A stretch of 64,000 bases of DNA from Diploscapter coronatus (lineage: Eukaryota; Nematoda; Chromadorea; Rhabditida; Rhabditidae): contig OZ038422.1 in NCBI GenBank assembly GCA_964036155.1, forward strand, positions 31,023,201 to 31,087,200. The letters are read 5' to 3'. Shown here piece after piece: positions 1-12,133 of the stretch; position 1 is the first letter of the stretch, and each line of letters opens with the position of its first letter. Position numbers and translations under genes: made by a program. The notes beneath the pieces were generated by a model, which did no database searches, had not been told where the DNA came from, and was given only the letters and a program-made list of their open reading frames with translations.

Positions 1-1364
1 TGAAATCCGAAATTGTAGCGGTTGAGCTCGAATTCTCACATAATATCTCAAGTGAAGAGAGGAGGAAAAAGATATGTGAAGGACTGAAATCTCCTTTCTC
101 TTTCTGCGTTTTTCGTTGTCCACCAGAAGTGTTTTCCAATTGAATTACACTTTTTCGGGCATTTGCTCATTTCTCATTTGCAATTTTGCATTTTTCTGCT
201 TTCTCTATAATTTTTTTTAATTCTTGTCAATTTCACCGATGCCTCTCTTCACTTCTTTTTTACTTCTTCATTTGCAAGATCTTGAATTTTTCGCTTTTTC
301 CAATTTGGATTTTAAAATTTACTGATTTTTTCTCACAATTTCTCTACTACCTCCTTCTTACTTCTTCTCTCAACCAACAACGACGCTAATTCAGCTAACT
401 CGAGCTCAGCAATTTCTTTATTCTTTGCCTTTCTTTCGTTCATTTTTCTCGTCTGCTTGTGGCGAGATTGTCGTGCATTTTCCCATTCGCCATTCCATTT
501 GCCATTGTCATCCAACCAACTGCGCAATTTCTCCAATTTGATTGCGCGAGAAGCTCAAATATGAAAATTCTTACTGATCTTTGTGATTTTAATTAGTGAT
601 TGATTAAAAATATTCGAGGGAAAGCTGATCTTCATTAAACCAATTCTGCTATGAAAAGTCCTCTATTGCCTCAATAATGCATAACTTTAAAATAACCTTG
701 TGTTTCTTTCAAGCAAATGTATAGAAAAAACTAGATAATTTAAACTACCAAATCTTTTCACATCCAGGCATATATGTGAATCGTAAAATTTGTGTTTGAT
801 TCAACGAATTTAAAAAAAAAAAAAATCCCAATTCGATCTAATTATTGGATCAGATTGAATTCAACAAAGCCTGTTCTTGCATAATTCTCACTTATCAAAC
901 TAAACTCATGTAAGATCCACTGTATCTTGGTTGGGCAACCAAAAAGTAAAAAAATGCGAACTTTTACCCATCAAAGGCATTTTTCTCTTACTCTTCTGGG
1001 ATTTTGTCAGTATGTGTTGCTGACATTCTGCCGGAAATGCTCTGATCTCCCTGCCCGAATGTCTGAATGAGAGGGCACATGTCAAGTGCTGTCCAGTCAT
1101 CCCCTAAACAGCCTAAATAGCAAAAACCAGCAGAAAAGACCAACCGCTTTTATTTCATCCCCCATTCCATAATTTCTTTCTGTCATTCATATATCAGCAT
1201 TCCATTTCTATCCATTTCAAACTACAAATCAAGCTCCAAATTTGTGTTGACGTTTTTGCTTTCCTTATTCCAGCGCAGACAGACGAATTCGAAATTTACA
1301 ATCTGAGACTTTCTTATTCATTTGCAGAAAAATCGAGCAAAATCCAGATATTTTTAGATTCGAA
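1..1364. other. intergenic, no gene recognised
   Basis: No supported coding exon. The stretch is AT-rich, with a pyrimidine-biased part at about 130-450 whose reverse strand yields a Lys/Glu-rich open frame that looks compositional. A TTTGCAG acceptor-like site at 1321-1327, 37 nt before the next start codon, is a plausible spliced-leader addition site for the gene at 1365. Confidence 0.5.
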
Positions 1365-4300
1365 ATGCAGCTTATGATATTTCTGTTGTTGTTTCTGTCA
1401 TCAATAATACACAGTGCACTTTCTGTGATCGTCGCTCATTTCGAGCCGTCAGCAATTACCGACACTTCACTTGTTATTCGAATGGTCAATGTGAGTCTTC
1501 ATTTGGTATTTTCTTAGAAAATGGATCTAACCTTAAAAAATGCACTTTTCCTAAACTTTCAAAAATACTTTCCAACCATTTTAAAAATCTTCCAGGCCCA
1601 TAACGTGAGCAGCTTCGACATGTCAGTGCAAATTTTCGATTTGGACCGATTGTTCGAATATCGAAGAACGGAATTGAAGGGCTCGACGAAGGATCAGGTA
1701 ATTTTTCACAAACTTTACAAAATGTCATTAAACCGAACTGGAGTATTAAAAATTCACGTAGGTGACTTCTTCAACTTCATGTGATATTATCGTTTTTCCT
1801 CTAGCATTCATCTTAACTTCAAATTGAAGTTCTAAGTGAGGTTAAAATATCTCTAAATGATCAAAATAGTAGGATACAATCAAATTGTCCACAAAAGTTC
1901 GACATTTACTTGTCAGTCGCCTAAAAACTGAGATGTTGCTTATCAAATTTCCTTTGTTCACACATTCAGCGGACATTTCTCAGTCTTTATTTCGACAACT
2001 CCATCAAATAAGGAAGATAAGTACTCGAGTCTGTTCGAGTATAAAATTCGAGATTTTATTCTAAGAAAAAATAATACACTGAGAAATATCAGGCTTTCTC
2101 TCTAAACAGCATAACCTGTAAAAAAAAAAGTATTGCCAAACTTGAGCAATGAATTTTCTAATTTGCTAATGAAGCCAAAGTTAGGAGATTTACCATCAAA
2201 CTACGATCAAATCATTAAAAATTCGAAACTCTTCTCAACATTATTCTTGTAACATTTGATGCCATTTCCTCATAACCTGTTCGAGTAATTCATCGCCGCC
2301 TCGTTCGTTGTTATTCTCTCAACTTCTGCATTTATGCAGCTCTTCATCCTAAAAGAGTCACACCGCCCTCTGTGAGTTGTGCCTGACACCGCTCCTCCCT
2401 CTCTTCATCTCTCTCAGTTATGCAATCGAGAATATTTCTTCACTTGACAGGTCAAACCCACACTTATTATTCAACAATAAATTGCAAGAAGTATTTGAGA
2501 AAAAATATTGTCTAGGGATAACGGAAAATTTTTAAAAATATCATCGCAAAAATTTCAAAGAAAGACTTTTATCATTGTCGAGAAACATTTCGACCCGATT
2601 ATTATTTTTACACATTTATGGTGGAGAAATCATTCGCCTAAATTTTTATATTGGCGAAAATATTTACTTTTGTCTAAATCCACGCTAAATATTGGGGTCA
2701 TTCAAGAGACTAAAAATAATATTCGCACGATTAGTTCCAAATAATCTGCCGTTCATTACAATTCGCTTTTAGTTAGACCTCATAAAATGCGAAAATCGGG
2801 AAAGGAGAAGAAGGTATAAATTGTCAGCTTTCATCGAAAAATTGAGGGTCGTTGGCATGAAAAACGGGCGCAAAATGTGCCAAGTTTTTATGAAGCTCAG
2901 TCTGTACAATATCCAAATTTTTATTTTTGAAATAAAAATGCTGCAACTCTGCTGAGATTATACTCCAGAGTTATCTTTAGTGCTATCTTAAACTTCAACT
3001 TTATCTAAATTTCCTATTTTCTTCGAACGTCATCGTTTATTTTTGATACACCCACAAACATCTTTGAGTATCTAATGAAGGGAGGGAGGAAGAGGAAATC
3101 TAGCATCAATCTGTGCTTATTGCCTGCAGCAAACAGCCAAAATAGAGGAAAGAATGAGCCATCGCGCGAATTAGCCCGAAATTAGCCGAATTTCGCGATT
3201 TCACGCAGCACTCAAATGAATCAAACAAATGGAAAAATCCGATTTATCTTGATTGAGACATTACCCTTTCGACTTTTAGCTTTCTGATTACAAATGGAAA
3301 TAGGAAATTTGGAAATGAAGCATTGAATTCAGAAAATAAATATTCCAAAATAATGATCTTTTAAGTTACGTATTTTTATTGAATACAATATAGCACACCA
3401 AGTAAAGTTAATGATCTAGAGGGAGAAACGCTGTTTTGAGCATAAACTCCACTTTTATTAACCATCTTCAAAGGAATCGTTAACTTACTATACAATTTGA
3501 AAAGAATAGACATTTTGTGGAACGGAATGGAGTTATCAATTAAAATATTCCACAAAGTCTGATAATAGCAAATATTTCAGCTATTTTCATTCGATGGCCT
3601 GACTCCGAACACTTGGTTTGCTTTCCGAATTCATTACCATCTGCATTACGAGGAACCGTCCAGCTATAGTGCTGTACATTCGGTTGATCGAACTAAACAA
3701 GTATGGCATAGTTTTCTTATGAGCAACTTAATGAAATTAATACAAGTGTTAAAACCGAGCAGTGTTGGGATGGAGTCGGATTTGGCAAAAAAAATGGCCG
3801 AAATCTGATTTTTTTCGTAATCAGAACCAACTCCGACCCATCACTGAAACCAACTAATTAGTAGTGATTTATCAAACTTTCCTATTCAGACTGCACTACT
3901 GCCTTTTGTTATATTTTTTATCTATTTTTTTTTCTAGGAACTGGTGATAAAAACGAAAAATTCGACTCGTGACGACCCCAGTCGAATCGACTCGACAGTC
4001 GCCATCATCGATGATCTCTTCGTGTCGAGGGACAACATTTACATCGGCGTATCTACAGCATTTAAAGATTCAAAAAAGGTAAGCTGCAGTTTATAATTAT
4101 GAAAATTAATGATTGGAGAAAATAAACGCCAAATTCAGTCTCTACATCTTCAAATTTTCAACAAAATGTAATCAACAATTAGATGAGATTCTTCCCATGC
4201 AATTTTATTTGATCATCTACAACACTAGTAAAAATCTAAAAATAACACACAATCGTATCCGTTTTGAGCATTGGAATTCGTGGAATTTTTATTGATCATT

Positions 4301-5183
4301 ATTAGCTGAGGAACTCATGCAATATTGTCTCTCTTGTCCGCGTTTTATGAGTACTTGAAGAGTTCGTTTCCGAAGAAGGATTTGCATATTTGATCATCTT
4401 CTCACTGAAATTCCTCTTGAAGATGCCCTATTATTTGAAGGGAGCAGGGATATTTGGTGGGAAAATTGATGAGCTAGAGATTTCAAAACAAATCTAAAAA
4501 GTACCTTTTTTTTTAAATTCTAGGTAATGACAGTTGTGGTGACAGAATTGAAATGCTCGAAAGGAGATCTGAAACCGATGTCTCAGCAGGTTAAAAACGA
4601 ATTGCAAAGTTTTGATGGAATTTTTCTTTTAGATAACTCACCACGCCTCGTTTCATTTCGATCTGAATTTGCTCGGTGATACAGACAAAACTTGTTCGAA
4701 GGTAAATAGCGTCTGCAACTCTGGAAATGATATAAAACTACAATCAATATAAACGACATCTCAATTCAAAATTTATAATATTCATATTTCTCCTTCATAA
4801 AGTTTTGCCTATAAACTTGGATTCCTCATAAAGTTGACATATCCATCTAAAATTTTCGCCAAATCTTACGAAATTGAGTGGAAAAAGCATTCATACATTT
4901 TTCCTTGTAAATAAAAATGAGAATAGCTTTATATTGAACAAAATCCATATCGCTTAATCATTCTTTTAGATTAGAAAAGAAGCTTTAGATCTGTGTGTTC
5001 CCTTATGTCCGAGTGTCGATCCACAACCGGACATCCGAAACATTCCGAGCTAAAGAGTGGTGCGGTGGATTGGACGAAGCGAAGAAGCTCGTGGTCACTG
5101 CATCGACATTGCCCATTTCCCCTTTGCAAAATATTGCACTTCTGATTATTTCATTATTTATTAGCAGAAATTTCATTCAATAA
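1365..5183 (+). CDS. orphan secreted, probably GPI-anchored protein (272 aa)
   Basis: Seven exons: 1365-1490, 1596-1697, 3581-3700, 3938-4078, 4524-4589, 4633-4701 and 4989-5183. They sum to 819 nt with no stop, and all six introns are phase 0 with GT-AG ends. The product starts with a clear signal peptide (residues 1-20, MQLMIFLLLFLSS...). It ends in a hydrophobic stretch (about 253-272) with no cytoplasmic tail, as in GPI-anchored proteins. N-glycosylation sequons fall at about N45, N124 and N221, and four Cys lie in the C-terminal half. Residues 24-117 contain a fibronectin-III-like phrase (DGLTPNTWFAFRIHYHL), but I could not assign a family. Intron 2 (1698-3580) is 1.9 kb and has no recognisable exon. 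The gene points away from the minus-strand cluster that follows. Function unknown; the extracellular, membrane-tethered location is inferred from the two hydrophobic ends. Confidence 0.8.
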
Positions 5184-6723
5184 TAGTTAAAGCTATTTTG
5201 AAAGAAAACTATGAGCGTATTATTTTAATTCCAAAATCGATCTAATCGCCTTTCATTCGTTTACCTCTAAATTATTCATTCATTTTCTAATCAACAAGAA
5301 ATTTAATGAACTATTCGAATTTCTGAATCACTCCAAATATTGATCTACGGGTTTAAGGAGAGTTCCAAATTTCATTTCATAGAATCGAACTTTTTCAAAA
5401 GTTCGATATTTCGTATTGACCAATTTGTGCAATATACCGGTGAATGTGTGCGTTTGTATTAAATTTTTTTAGAAAAATCTCAAGAATAAAATATTGATTC
5501 TTAGAAAAATAAGTTGATTTTTATCTCTGCATGATGCGCAAAGATGCAAATTGAGCTAGAGATGATCGAACTATCGAATTCGATTTATGAAATCTTAAAT
5601 CTCGAAATTGATTAGAGAACCGAAATCTTCAGGCTAGGAATTGAATCTTAGAAATTTTCAACTTAGAGCTGTCTTAGGGCGAATATTCTAGCAAGTTTCA
5701 AACATTGTCATCAATAAAAATCAACTTTGTTCCATCGGATTATGTGTCTAAATTAAGAGCTGATAAAATTTCATTTTAAAATTCAACCCTAACTCCATGT
5801 AACTTAGCCTAAAATTGAACTAATCTTCGAAGTTCTTAACAAGTGAGATGTGGCTAATCGTCACGATACCACGCATACCTCTGTCGAATTTTATGAATAA
5901 TTACCGATGACTTAAAAATAACTTACTTTACTCGAATTCTGGTGATCATAAATGGTAGAGATTTAAAATAAATATAAATAAAATTAGAAAATAAAGGAAA
6001 TCACTAACAACACATGCAATCAATCCTTTCTGCGGAAGCCTCACACTTCGAGCATCTTTGTCTGTTCGCTTCGTAGCTAGAGGCCTACGCAAAAAGGAAT
6101 GAGCTATCAAGTCAAGAAAATCAAATATTTTGTTGGATCTCTTCAACAAAGGGTAAATCGATATTTCAAGCGAATATCTTCGCACAGAACATATAATCGC
6201 TCTTTAGAATAAAATAAATATTCCTGAATTTCTAAATATAGAAAGTGGGTTGCGAAATGGAGAGGCGTGGAGGAATGGATGGAGAAGGAGTACTTGTAAT
6301 AGGACGGGCGGTATGACTGTTTGCAGTTTTGTAGGGAAAATGCAAGGAAGGGGAAATGGGCGCGGCACCACGGGATGAGGATCGTAGTTATTGTGGCGAG
6401 AATGCGCGAAGCGGTAGCGGGCTAGAGTCGGAGTGGACGTTCCTCCAAGGAATAGGGAATGACAAGGGTATTGTCAGCATGTGCATGTCTCGCACTCTTG
6501 CATTGAATGGTATGCATTGTACTCCTCTTTCCTTCTCTCTTTCTCTGGTTCCCTTCAAATCAGCGGGGAGAAAGTTGTGCACATTTCATAACAATTGTGC
6601 TCATGCCCGTTTTTCCCCATTCCTTATTTCTCTTTTTCACGATATTTTCCAATGCCCATATTTGCGCGATTCTATTACAGTCGACAACATTGCATTGAAA
6701 TCATTCAAGTCCCTCGGATCAAC

Positions 6724-6741
6724 TCTCTCTCTCTCTCTCTC
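6724..6741. repeat. (CT)n microsatellite
   Basis: Nine uninterrupted CT units in intergenic sequence. Confidence 0.9.
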
Positions 6742-6816
6742 AGACTTCCTATGTTTCTCTTATTTCCTCCTTCGTTTATTGAGTTCCCCATTTAGTAACC
6801 CCTTCTCGCCTAAATA

Positions 6817-6839
6817 TGTGTATGTGTGTGTGTGTGTGC
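6817..6839. repeat. (TG)n microsatellite
   Basis: Imperfect TG tract with one TA interruption, about 80 bp downstream of the CT tract. Confidence 0.85.
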
Positions 6840-7146
6840 ATTATACGGTCTCTCTTGTATCTCTATGCAGTCTCCTTATTTGCAATGAACAATCGACCGA
6901 ACATTTGCCCGTCTCGTCGATTCTATTCGATTCTTTCGATGCATCGATGAATTGAGCTCCACATTCAATTCATCGCGAATTGCCGCATACATGCCTAAAA
7001 TATAACCGATTTTTGATGTTATGGACGTTAGACGAAGAACGTAATGCAGCACTTGATCTTCATATTCGCCAGCAAGGATCATTACTAATTGCAATAATAA
7101 GACGATCATGATCAGGAATGCGGAATTTGGATTTTGAAAAATGCGA

Positions 7147-7214
7147 AATCAGAGTCGGAATTGAAATTTTGTCAAGGTCGAAATCGGAATCGGATCCCGC
7201 ACACCCCTGATCAT
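7147..7214. repeat. dispersed GAATCGGA-type repeat, copy 1
   Basis: Short block with recurring GTCGGAAT/AATCGGAATCGGA words ending in CACACCCCTG. Related word patterns recur at about 10207-10319, 21046-21150 and 44205-44345, always outside exons. This suggests a diverged interspersed repeat, but the copies are too diverged for me to draw boundaries. Confidence 0.45.
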
Positions 7215-7733
7215 AATTTCTATAGTCTACAATTAACTAGTGATATTTCTAGGATTTCAGAAGTGTTTTGTAATTGGAAAAATCTTCTAATCAAAATTTT
7301 TCATTGTAGATGACCGACAAAATGAGATCGAATAAAAGCACGAAAACTTGGTGTACGAAAACTATCGCTCTATTTGCAGTCGAATTAAACTACATACATT
7401 TTAACGATTTTACGAAGAATTCAAATTTACAAAATGCATAATTTTGAAATTCTAGTTCACCAACCATTTAAAAGAAAAATTATCGCACGTTAGGACCGAG
7501 CGGTAGCGTTCCCAGTCGTTCGTGGATCCCCGGGCACAGTTTTATTTTACTTCTTCATGTTTGCATTTATCCAACGAATAAAAAATCGGATTAAAAAATA
7601 TTTATTATTGAATTATTGAACATCAGTGGTGTTGTTACTTCTCGCATGGCTATTATTCTTGCTAGTATTGTTAACTTTGATCACTTTCGTTGAACTTGAC
7701 TTATTATTTTGACTGACAATTCTCTGAAGGAAA

Positions 7734-9361
7734 TCAACGAACTAAATGAATTTTTAATAAAATTGTTATTACTTTTATTGCCTTCTTTATCGGAAAAAAT
7801 AGCGTTATGGATTGAATCATCGGACCATATGAAAACAGTAAAAACGTGAATCTCTGCAAAATTAATAACCACTCAAGCTTCCACCTAAAATAATTTAAAA
7901 CATACACCGATGTAATATATTGGTCCATTTGGAAAGAATAAATCCCTTTCGTTTATTAAGCCAATAAGGCATAGCCAGTCAATAATTATGTATAAATTGT
8001 TTGTAACAAGTTCGCAAACAGTCTGAATTTGTTTTGCTCGAAAATATAATATTCACGATTTCAAGTGTATTATTGGGAATCCTCGTATGACATTGATCTA
8101 ATTTTCGATTTTTACTTACGTGTGATATCAGTCTACGATTCAAGCCAACTTCGTTTTTCCGCTTCATAGATGACATCTTCTTGAAATGGCATTTGATTTT
8201 TCTCAATAAATAACTCAGACTTGAAATTGAAATGAACGTAGCAATTAGGTTCACTGTATATATGGATATATTACTTATAATATTCTAAATAATGCTTAAT
8301 AAAAATTTGAACACAAAATAGACCTTTAGAAATATCTCTATTAATCGAACATCTATTAAACCGATTTATGTAAAACCTGACTATCATTTTGGTTAGGCAT
8401 TTTATGCAATTATGAAAAGCTCCAGCCGAATTAAAAAAACCTGATGAATTATTAATTCGAAAAATCACTCTTATGTCTTAATTTTTTCTGACAAAACTGT
8501 TTATGGAACAATTAATCAAAGTAGTATGATAATAACGAGTGGAAAATCTTTGAATTTCTAAAAAGTATAAATTTTGTTAACTTTCGCCTTATTAGCTTTA
8601 TTAATGTTTGCACTACCTATCTCGTATTGCGTGCTACTTTTATTAATTACCGTAAATGGTTTGTTGACATAAAATGATAAAAAATAAATAGTTTTACTTA
8701 CAGCTCTTTGAAAGGCGTCATAATATATTTTTAAATTTCTCGAGGAATTTCCAATTTCTGATACAAGTGGGTACATGAAGATCCAGCATTGAAAAGTTAT
8801 TAATAAAATTATGCATGACAAAGCCAATATGAATAGATATTTGAAAAATAGTGTAAGCCGATAATCTGGGAAACTAAATAGCTGAGGCTAGTATTAAAAA
8901 GACAATTCAATTTCAAACACTGAAAACGCTCGAGCTCGACTAATAGACATAGCACAGGATATCAGTCTTATGAACAATATTGGAAATATTCCTATAATTG
9001 AGGCTCCCAAAAAAATAGCTGTAAATATTAAATGATGAATTATATAAATATGACATGTATATATTTACAAAATGTAATGGTTAAACTTACATCTTCTCTT
9101 ACCATTTCATCACAACATATCGCTTTAATTGATAAGCAATTTTTTAGAGGATTCTAAATTTTATGATAAATAAAAATAATAAATTCACATAATACCGTTA
9201 TGAATATCACTATTGAGTGGATAATCTTTAATAGAAATAGCATAAATAGAAATTGTTCGAATGTCGAAAATTTATCAGTATTAGTCCAAAACTGTTTTAG
9301 AATACGACATAGAACTAAGTTGAACAATAAATAAACGATGTAGATATCTATTTGACCATCG
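7734..9361 (-). pseudogene. broken nematode seven-helix receptor
   Basis: Segments with splice sites can be chained on the minus strand: 9361-9196, 9153-9091, 9018-8921, 8881-8702, then 8253-8120, 8022-7906 and 7853-7734. They encode alternating hydrophobic helices and end in a TM7-like segment (FSYGPMIQSITLFF) with a basic tail and a TGA. The last three exons are clean and in phase. Two faults lie in the middle. Exon 9018-8921 is 98 nt where 99 is needed, and starts with a 7-T run where an eighth T would restore phase. The join between TM4 (ends 8702) and TM5 (starts 8253) meets a TGA in the best frame. No start codon was identified. It may be a pseudogene, or a gene with a homopolymer error and a missed exon. 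It resembles chemoreceptor superfamilies in general; I cannot name the family. Confidence 0.6.
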
Positions 9362-10475
9362 CTAGTAATTAGATGATCTTAATTCAAGCAAATTTCTGAG
9401 ATATCGAAAAAAAAAATCCATACACCAAGGTTCATTATAAAGGGTTGTTAGAAATGCCTCGAGGTGAGAAGTGCTCTGTGCTAAATCTGCAATTATTCCA
9501 TGAATAGTTTAGAATTTAACTCATAATATCTGCTAAAAATTTCAATCCTTGCGCTAACTTACCGATACATGTTTTATTTTTCAAAAATTCAGTGCCCCAT
9601 TTTTTGGGCTAGGATTACAGAAATACATTATCCAATGAAATATTTAAGAATAATTATTCTTAAATGAGTCAGAAAGTTATTTCAATAAATAAACTTAGAA
9701 AATAACATATATTCTAGCACAGTCTGTAACCTTAGATTTTAACTAATATTGCGAGTCGAAAAATATCGGGTAAATGCAGGAAAATGTGCGACTAGGAGAA
9801 AATGTAACATTTGAAGATTCTTGAAGAGGGCGTAATTTTTTCTGCATGTTATTCACATAGTTAAAGGTGAAATTAATATGAACTTGAAATAACTTTCAAT
9901 TTAACATTTAAAAATTATATATTGATCAAGATATTAGAACCAATGATTAGCCAAAACTAATATTTCATCATTCCTCTTCCCGAATTAATCACCGTTTTTC
10001 TCACATATTTCCCCCCTAATTATAAGGTGAGCTTCAAAAGATGTTAAATTTTTAAATTCGAAACTCGGGCTGTTAACTTTTTGAGACAATCGATAATTTA
10101 AAATGCTGCCAAATTTAGTAAAAATTCTCACAATCTTTAGGAAATTTCATAAATGGCTTAAATCATAAAAAAGGAAACGGACGAGACTGTATTTAATTTT
10201 AAACAATTCGGAGTCTGCACCACCGGAGTGAAAGTCAATTTTCAAGAATTTTCGAAATCTGATTCAGAATTGACCATCAAAACTTTCGGAATCGAGGTCG
10301 GAGTCGGAATTTCATCTCTATTTCGGTAGGAAGGAACAAAAACTAAACGAATATTTTCTTTTGATACATAAAAATAGAATCCATTGTTTATTTATAAATG
10401 TACTTATCTTCCGAGATCTTTATAAAATATTTAGAATTGTCAAAAGCAATTTTATATATAAATGCTATAACATTT
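9362..10475. other. intergenic, one dispersed repeat copy
   Basis: No coding signal. A poly(A) signal for the receptor at 10476 lies at 10387-10392 (AATAAA on the minus strand). Confidence 0.5.
10207..10319. repeat. dispersed GAATCGGA-type repeat, copy 2
   Basis: Contains GGAATCGAGGTCGGAGTCGG and a GGAATTTCATCTC word that recurs exactly near 21120-21140, outside exons. Confidence 0.4.
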
Positions 10476-12133
10476 CTAGATCGAAGGAATTGAAGAGTCG
10501 ATTTTATTTTCGACTTTGTTCAGGCATCGGAATATTCGGTTGAAATGAAAATAGTTGTTCAATGCAGAGCGATAATCATGGCTAAAATTTACTTTTTGTT
10601 TGATAGAGTTCATAAATTTGTTACTTGATCAGATAATAGACGAGGACATTCACAGTCATTCCGAAGTTAATGAAACATCCTCCTGACAATTCTGTAGTTG
10701 TTCGGTATCTGAATTATCAAAACTAAAAGAAATACAATTTCAACTCAAAAAGAAAATGTTGCTAAAACTAGATTTGAAGAAATTAGATCATATTAGTGTG
10801 GTTTATTTGGGTAATCTTGAGATTTTTTTTCAAAAATTACTCTGGTGGAATTTGAGTAGCGATGATAACAATAATAGTAGAAATTCCCCATGAGAGTATT
10901 AGTACGACGCTGGAGACGATCACTGTTCTTATCAGACGCTTTGTACTAGCGCAATATGTAATTTTCAAATTATTAACTATATATGCTAAAAATTGTGTAC
11001 CATAATTTTTATGATTTATAACCCATGACAACCGACAATAAACCATAACCGTGAACAAAACAATGGCGTTGAAAAAAATAAACTGAATTTTTCGAACTGT
11101 TTCTCGAAATCCACTGACAATGTTGCAGAAAACACGTCTGAAATGTAGAAGAAAACTACTCGACATACAATAATGAACAGAGTTTAGAACGTTTTTATTG
11201 ATATTTAATCGACTTGATTTATAATTTTCCATTAGTTTTTGTCACTCTATGTCATCTTCAAGGTTCTAAAATTCCACCGAATTTTTTCGGTAAAAATCTA
11301 GGTATGAAGCGTTTCAAAAATCATTAAATTTTTGCTCTTTGCTGTACATTCTATTTATCATGAATCTAAATGATGCATGATTTAGATTTAGAAAAAAGCT
11401 AATTTTGTGTATTTTAATAGAACTGCAAAGTTCATTTCTAAGTAAACTATAATATTCTTACTCTTTATCAGATAAATTGAAAGCGCCAAAAATAATAAAT
11501 AGTACTGAAGCAATTACTGATGGAGCGACATGAGAAAATATATAGGATTTAGTATTACAGAAACTCTGGCTAAAAATAAACTTTTGTCCAAATATTATAG
11601 AGGACTAACTATTTGAGCGTCGAAACAGCGATCAGTCTATCCAATGCGATATTGAGCAAGGAGCAGCCAGACAATGTAAAGCCGATATTCGGAATAATCT
11701 GATAGTAGAAACAATCAGATTGGATTAGTTTATGATCCCACGTGCTGAAATTTTATCATTGAGCTAATTTCATTTATTAAAGGGCTTCATGGATTTGAGT
11801 TTTCAAGGGTTATGAACGGAAATTAAAATTTTCGGTCAGAACTCGAACAATCCTATACAAAGGCTCAATAATTTCTTACAGATATGGCGATATGACCATC
11901 GTGTATTCAGATAATTCGTGCATCAAATCGCCTGCACACATAAATGCGATGAAAATATTGCACGCATTTCGTAATCGTCTAAATTTCAGAAAAAAAAAGT
12001 TTCGCTGATGATTGAAGAGTTACTTGTCCATAATTGTAACTAAAACGATCAGGAAATTCCCGACGATTCCAATTGTTGCAAAGGATAAATAATAAATCGC
12101 GAAAAATAAGTTCATCGGGTTTTGTGGATCCAT
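10476..12133 (-). CDS. SRSX-like rhodopsin-family chemoreceptor (312 aa)
   Basis: Seven exons on the minus strand: 12133-12024, 11978-11880, 11744-11610, 11569-11462, 11137-10841, 10708-10625 and 10581-10476. Lengths sum to 939 nt with no internal stop. All six introns are phase 2 and GT-AG. Seven hydrophobic helices are visible. Family landmarks are GNFLIVLVT in TM1, LRNACNIFIAFMCAGD leading into TM2, a conserved Cys before TM3, LNIALDRLIAV (the DRY region) after TM3, and YYLINHDYRSALNNYF after TM7. These match the nematode SRSX class of G-protein-coupled receptors. The role is probably chemosensory or peptide reception at the plasma membrane; the ligand is unknown. The start is the first ATG ahead of TM1, giving the short N-terminus usual for this class. 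It appears intact, unlike its neighbour at 7734-9361. Confidence 0.9.

Larger units (their letters stand above)
5184..7733. other. intergenic with microsatellites and repeat fragments
   Basis: I find no supported gene. The 6240-6560 part is less AT-rich than its surroundings and gives a 199-codon open frame at 6356-6955, but it has no family signal and runs through CT and GT microsatellites. A short GC-richer island at 7485-7545 has no identifiable tRNA or coding pattern. Confidence 0.5.

Noticed and set aside
333..536. Lys/Glu/Arg-rich minus-strand frame
   Set aside because: Reverse complement of a T/C-rich stretch; no start context, splice sites or homology.
6356..6955. 199-codon open frame on the plus strand
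   Set aside because: No family motif; it runs through CT and TG microsatellites and Ser/Phe/Leu-rich pyrimidine sequence. No supporting splice or codon pattern.
7485..7545. tRNA-like GTTCGTGGATCC patch
   Set aside because: No A-box, anticodon stem or acceptor pairing on either strand.
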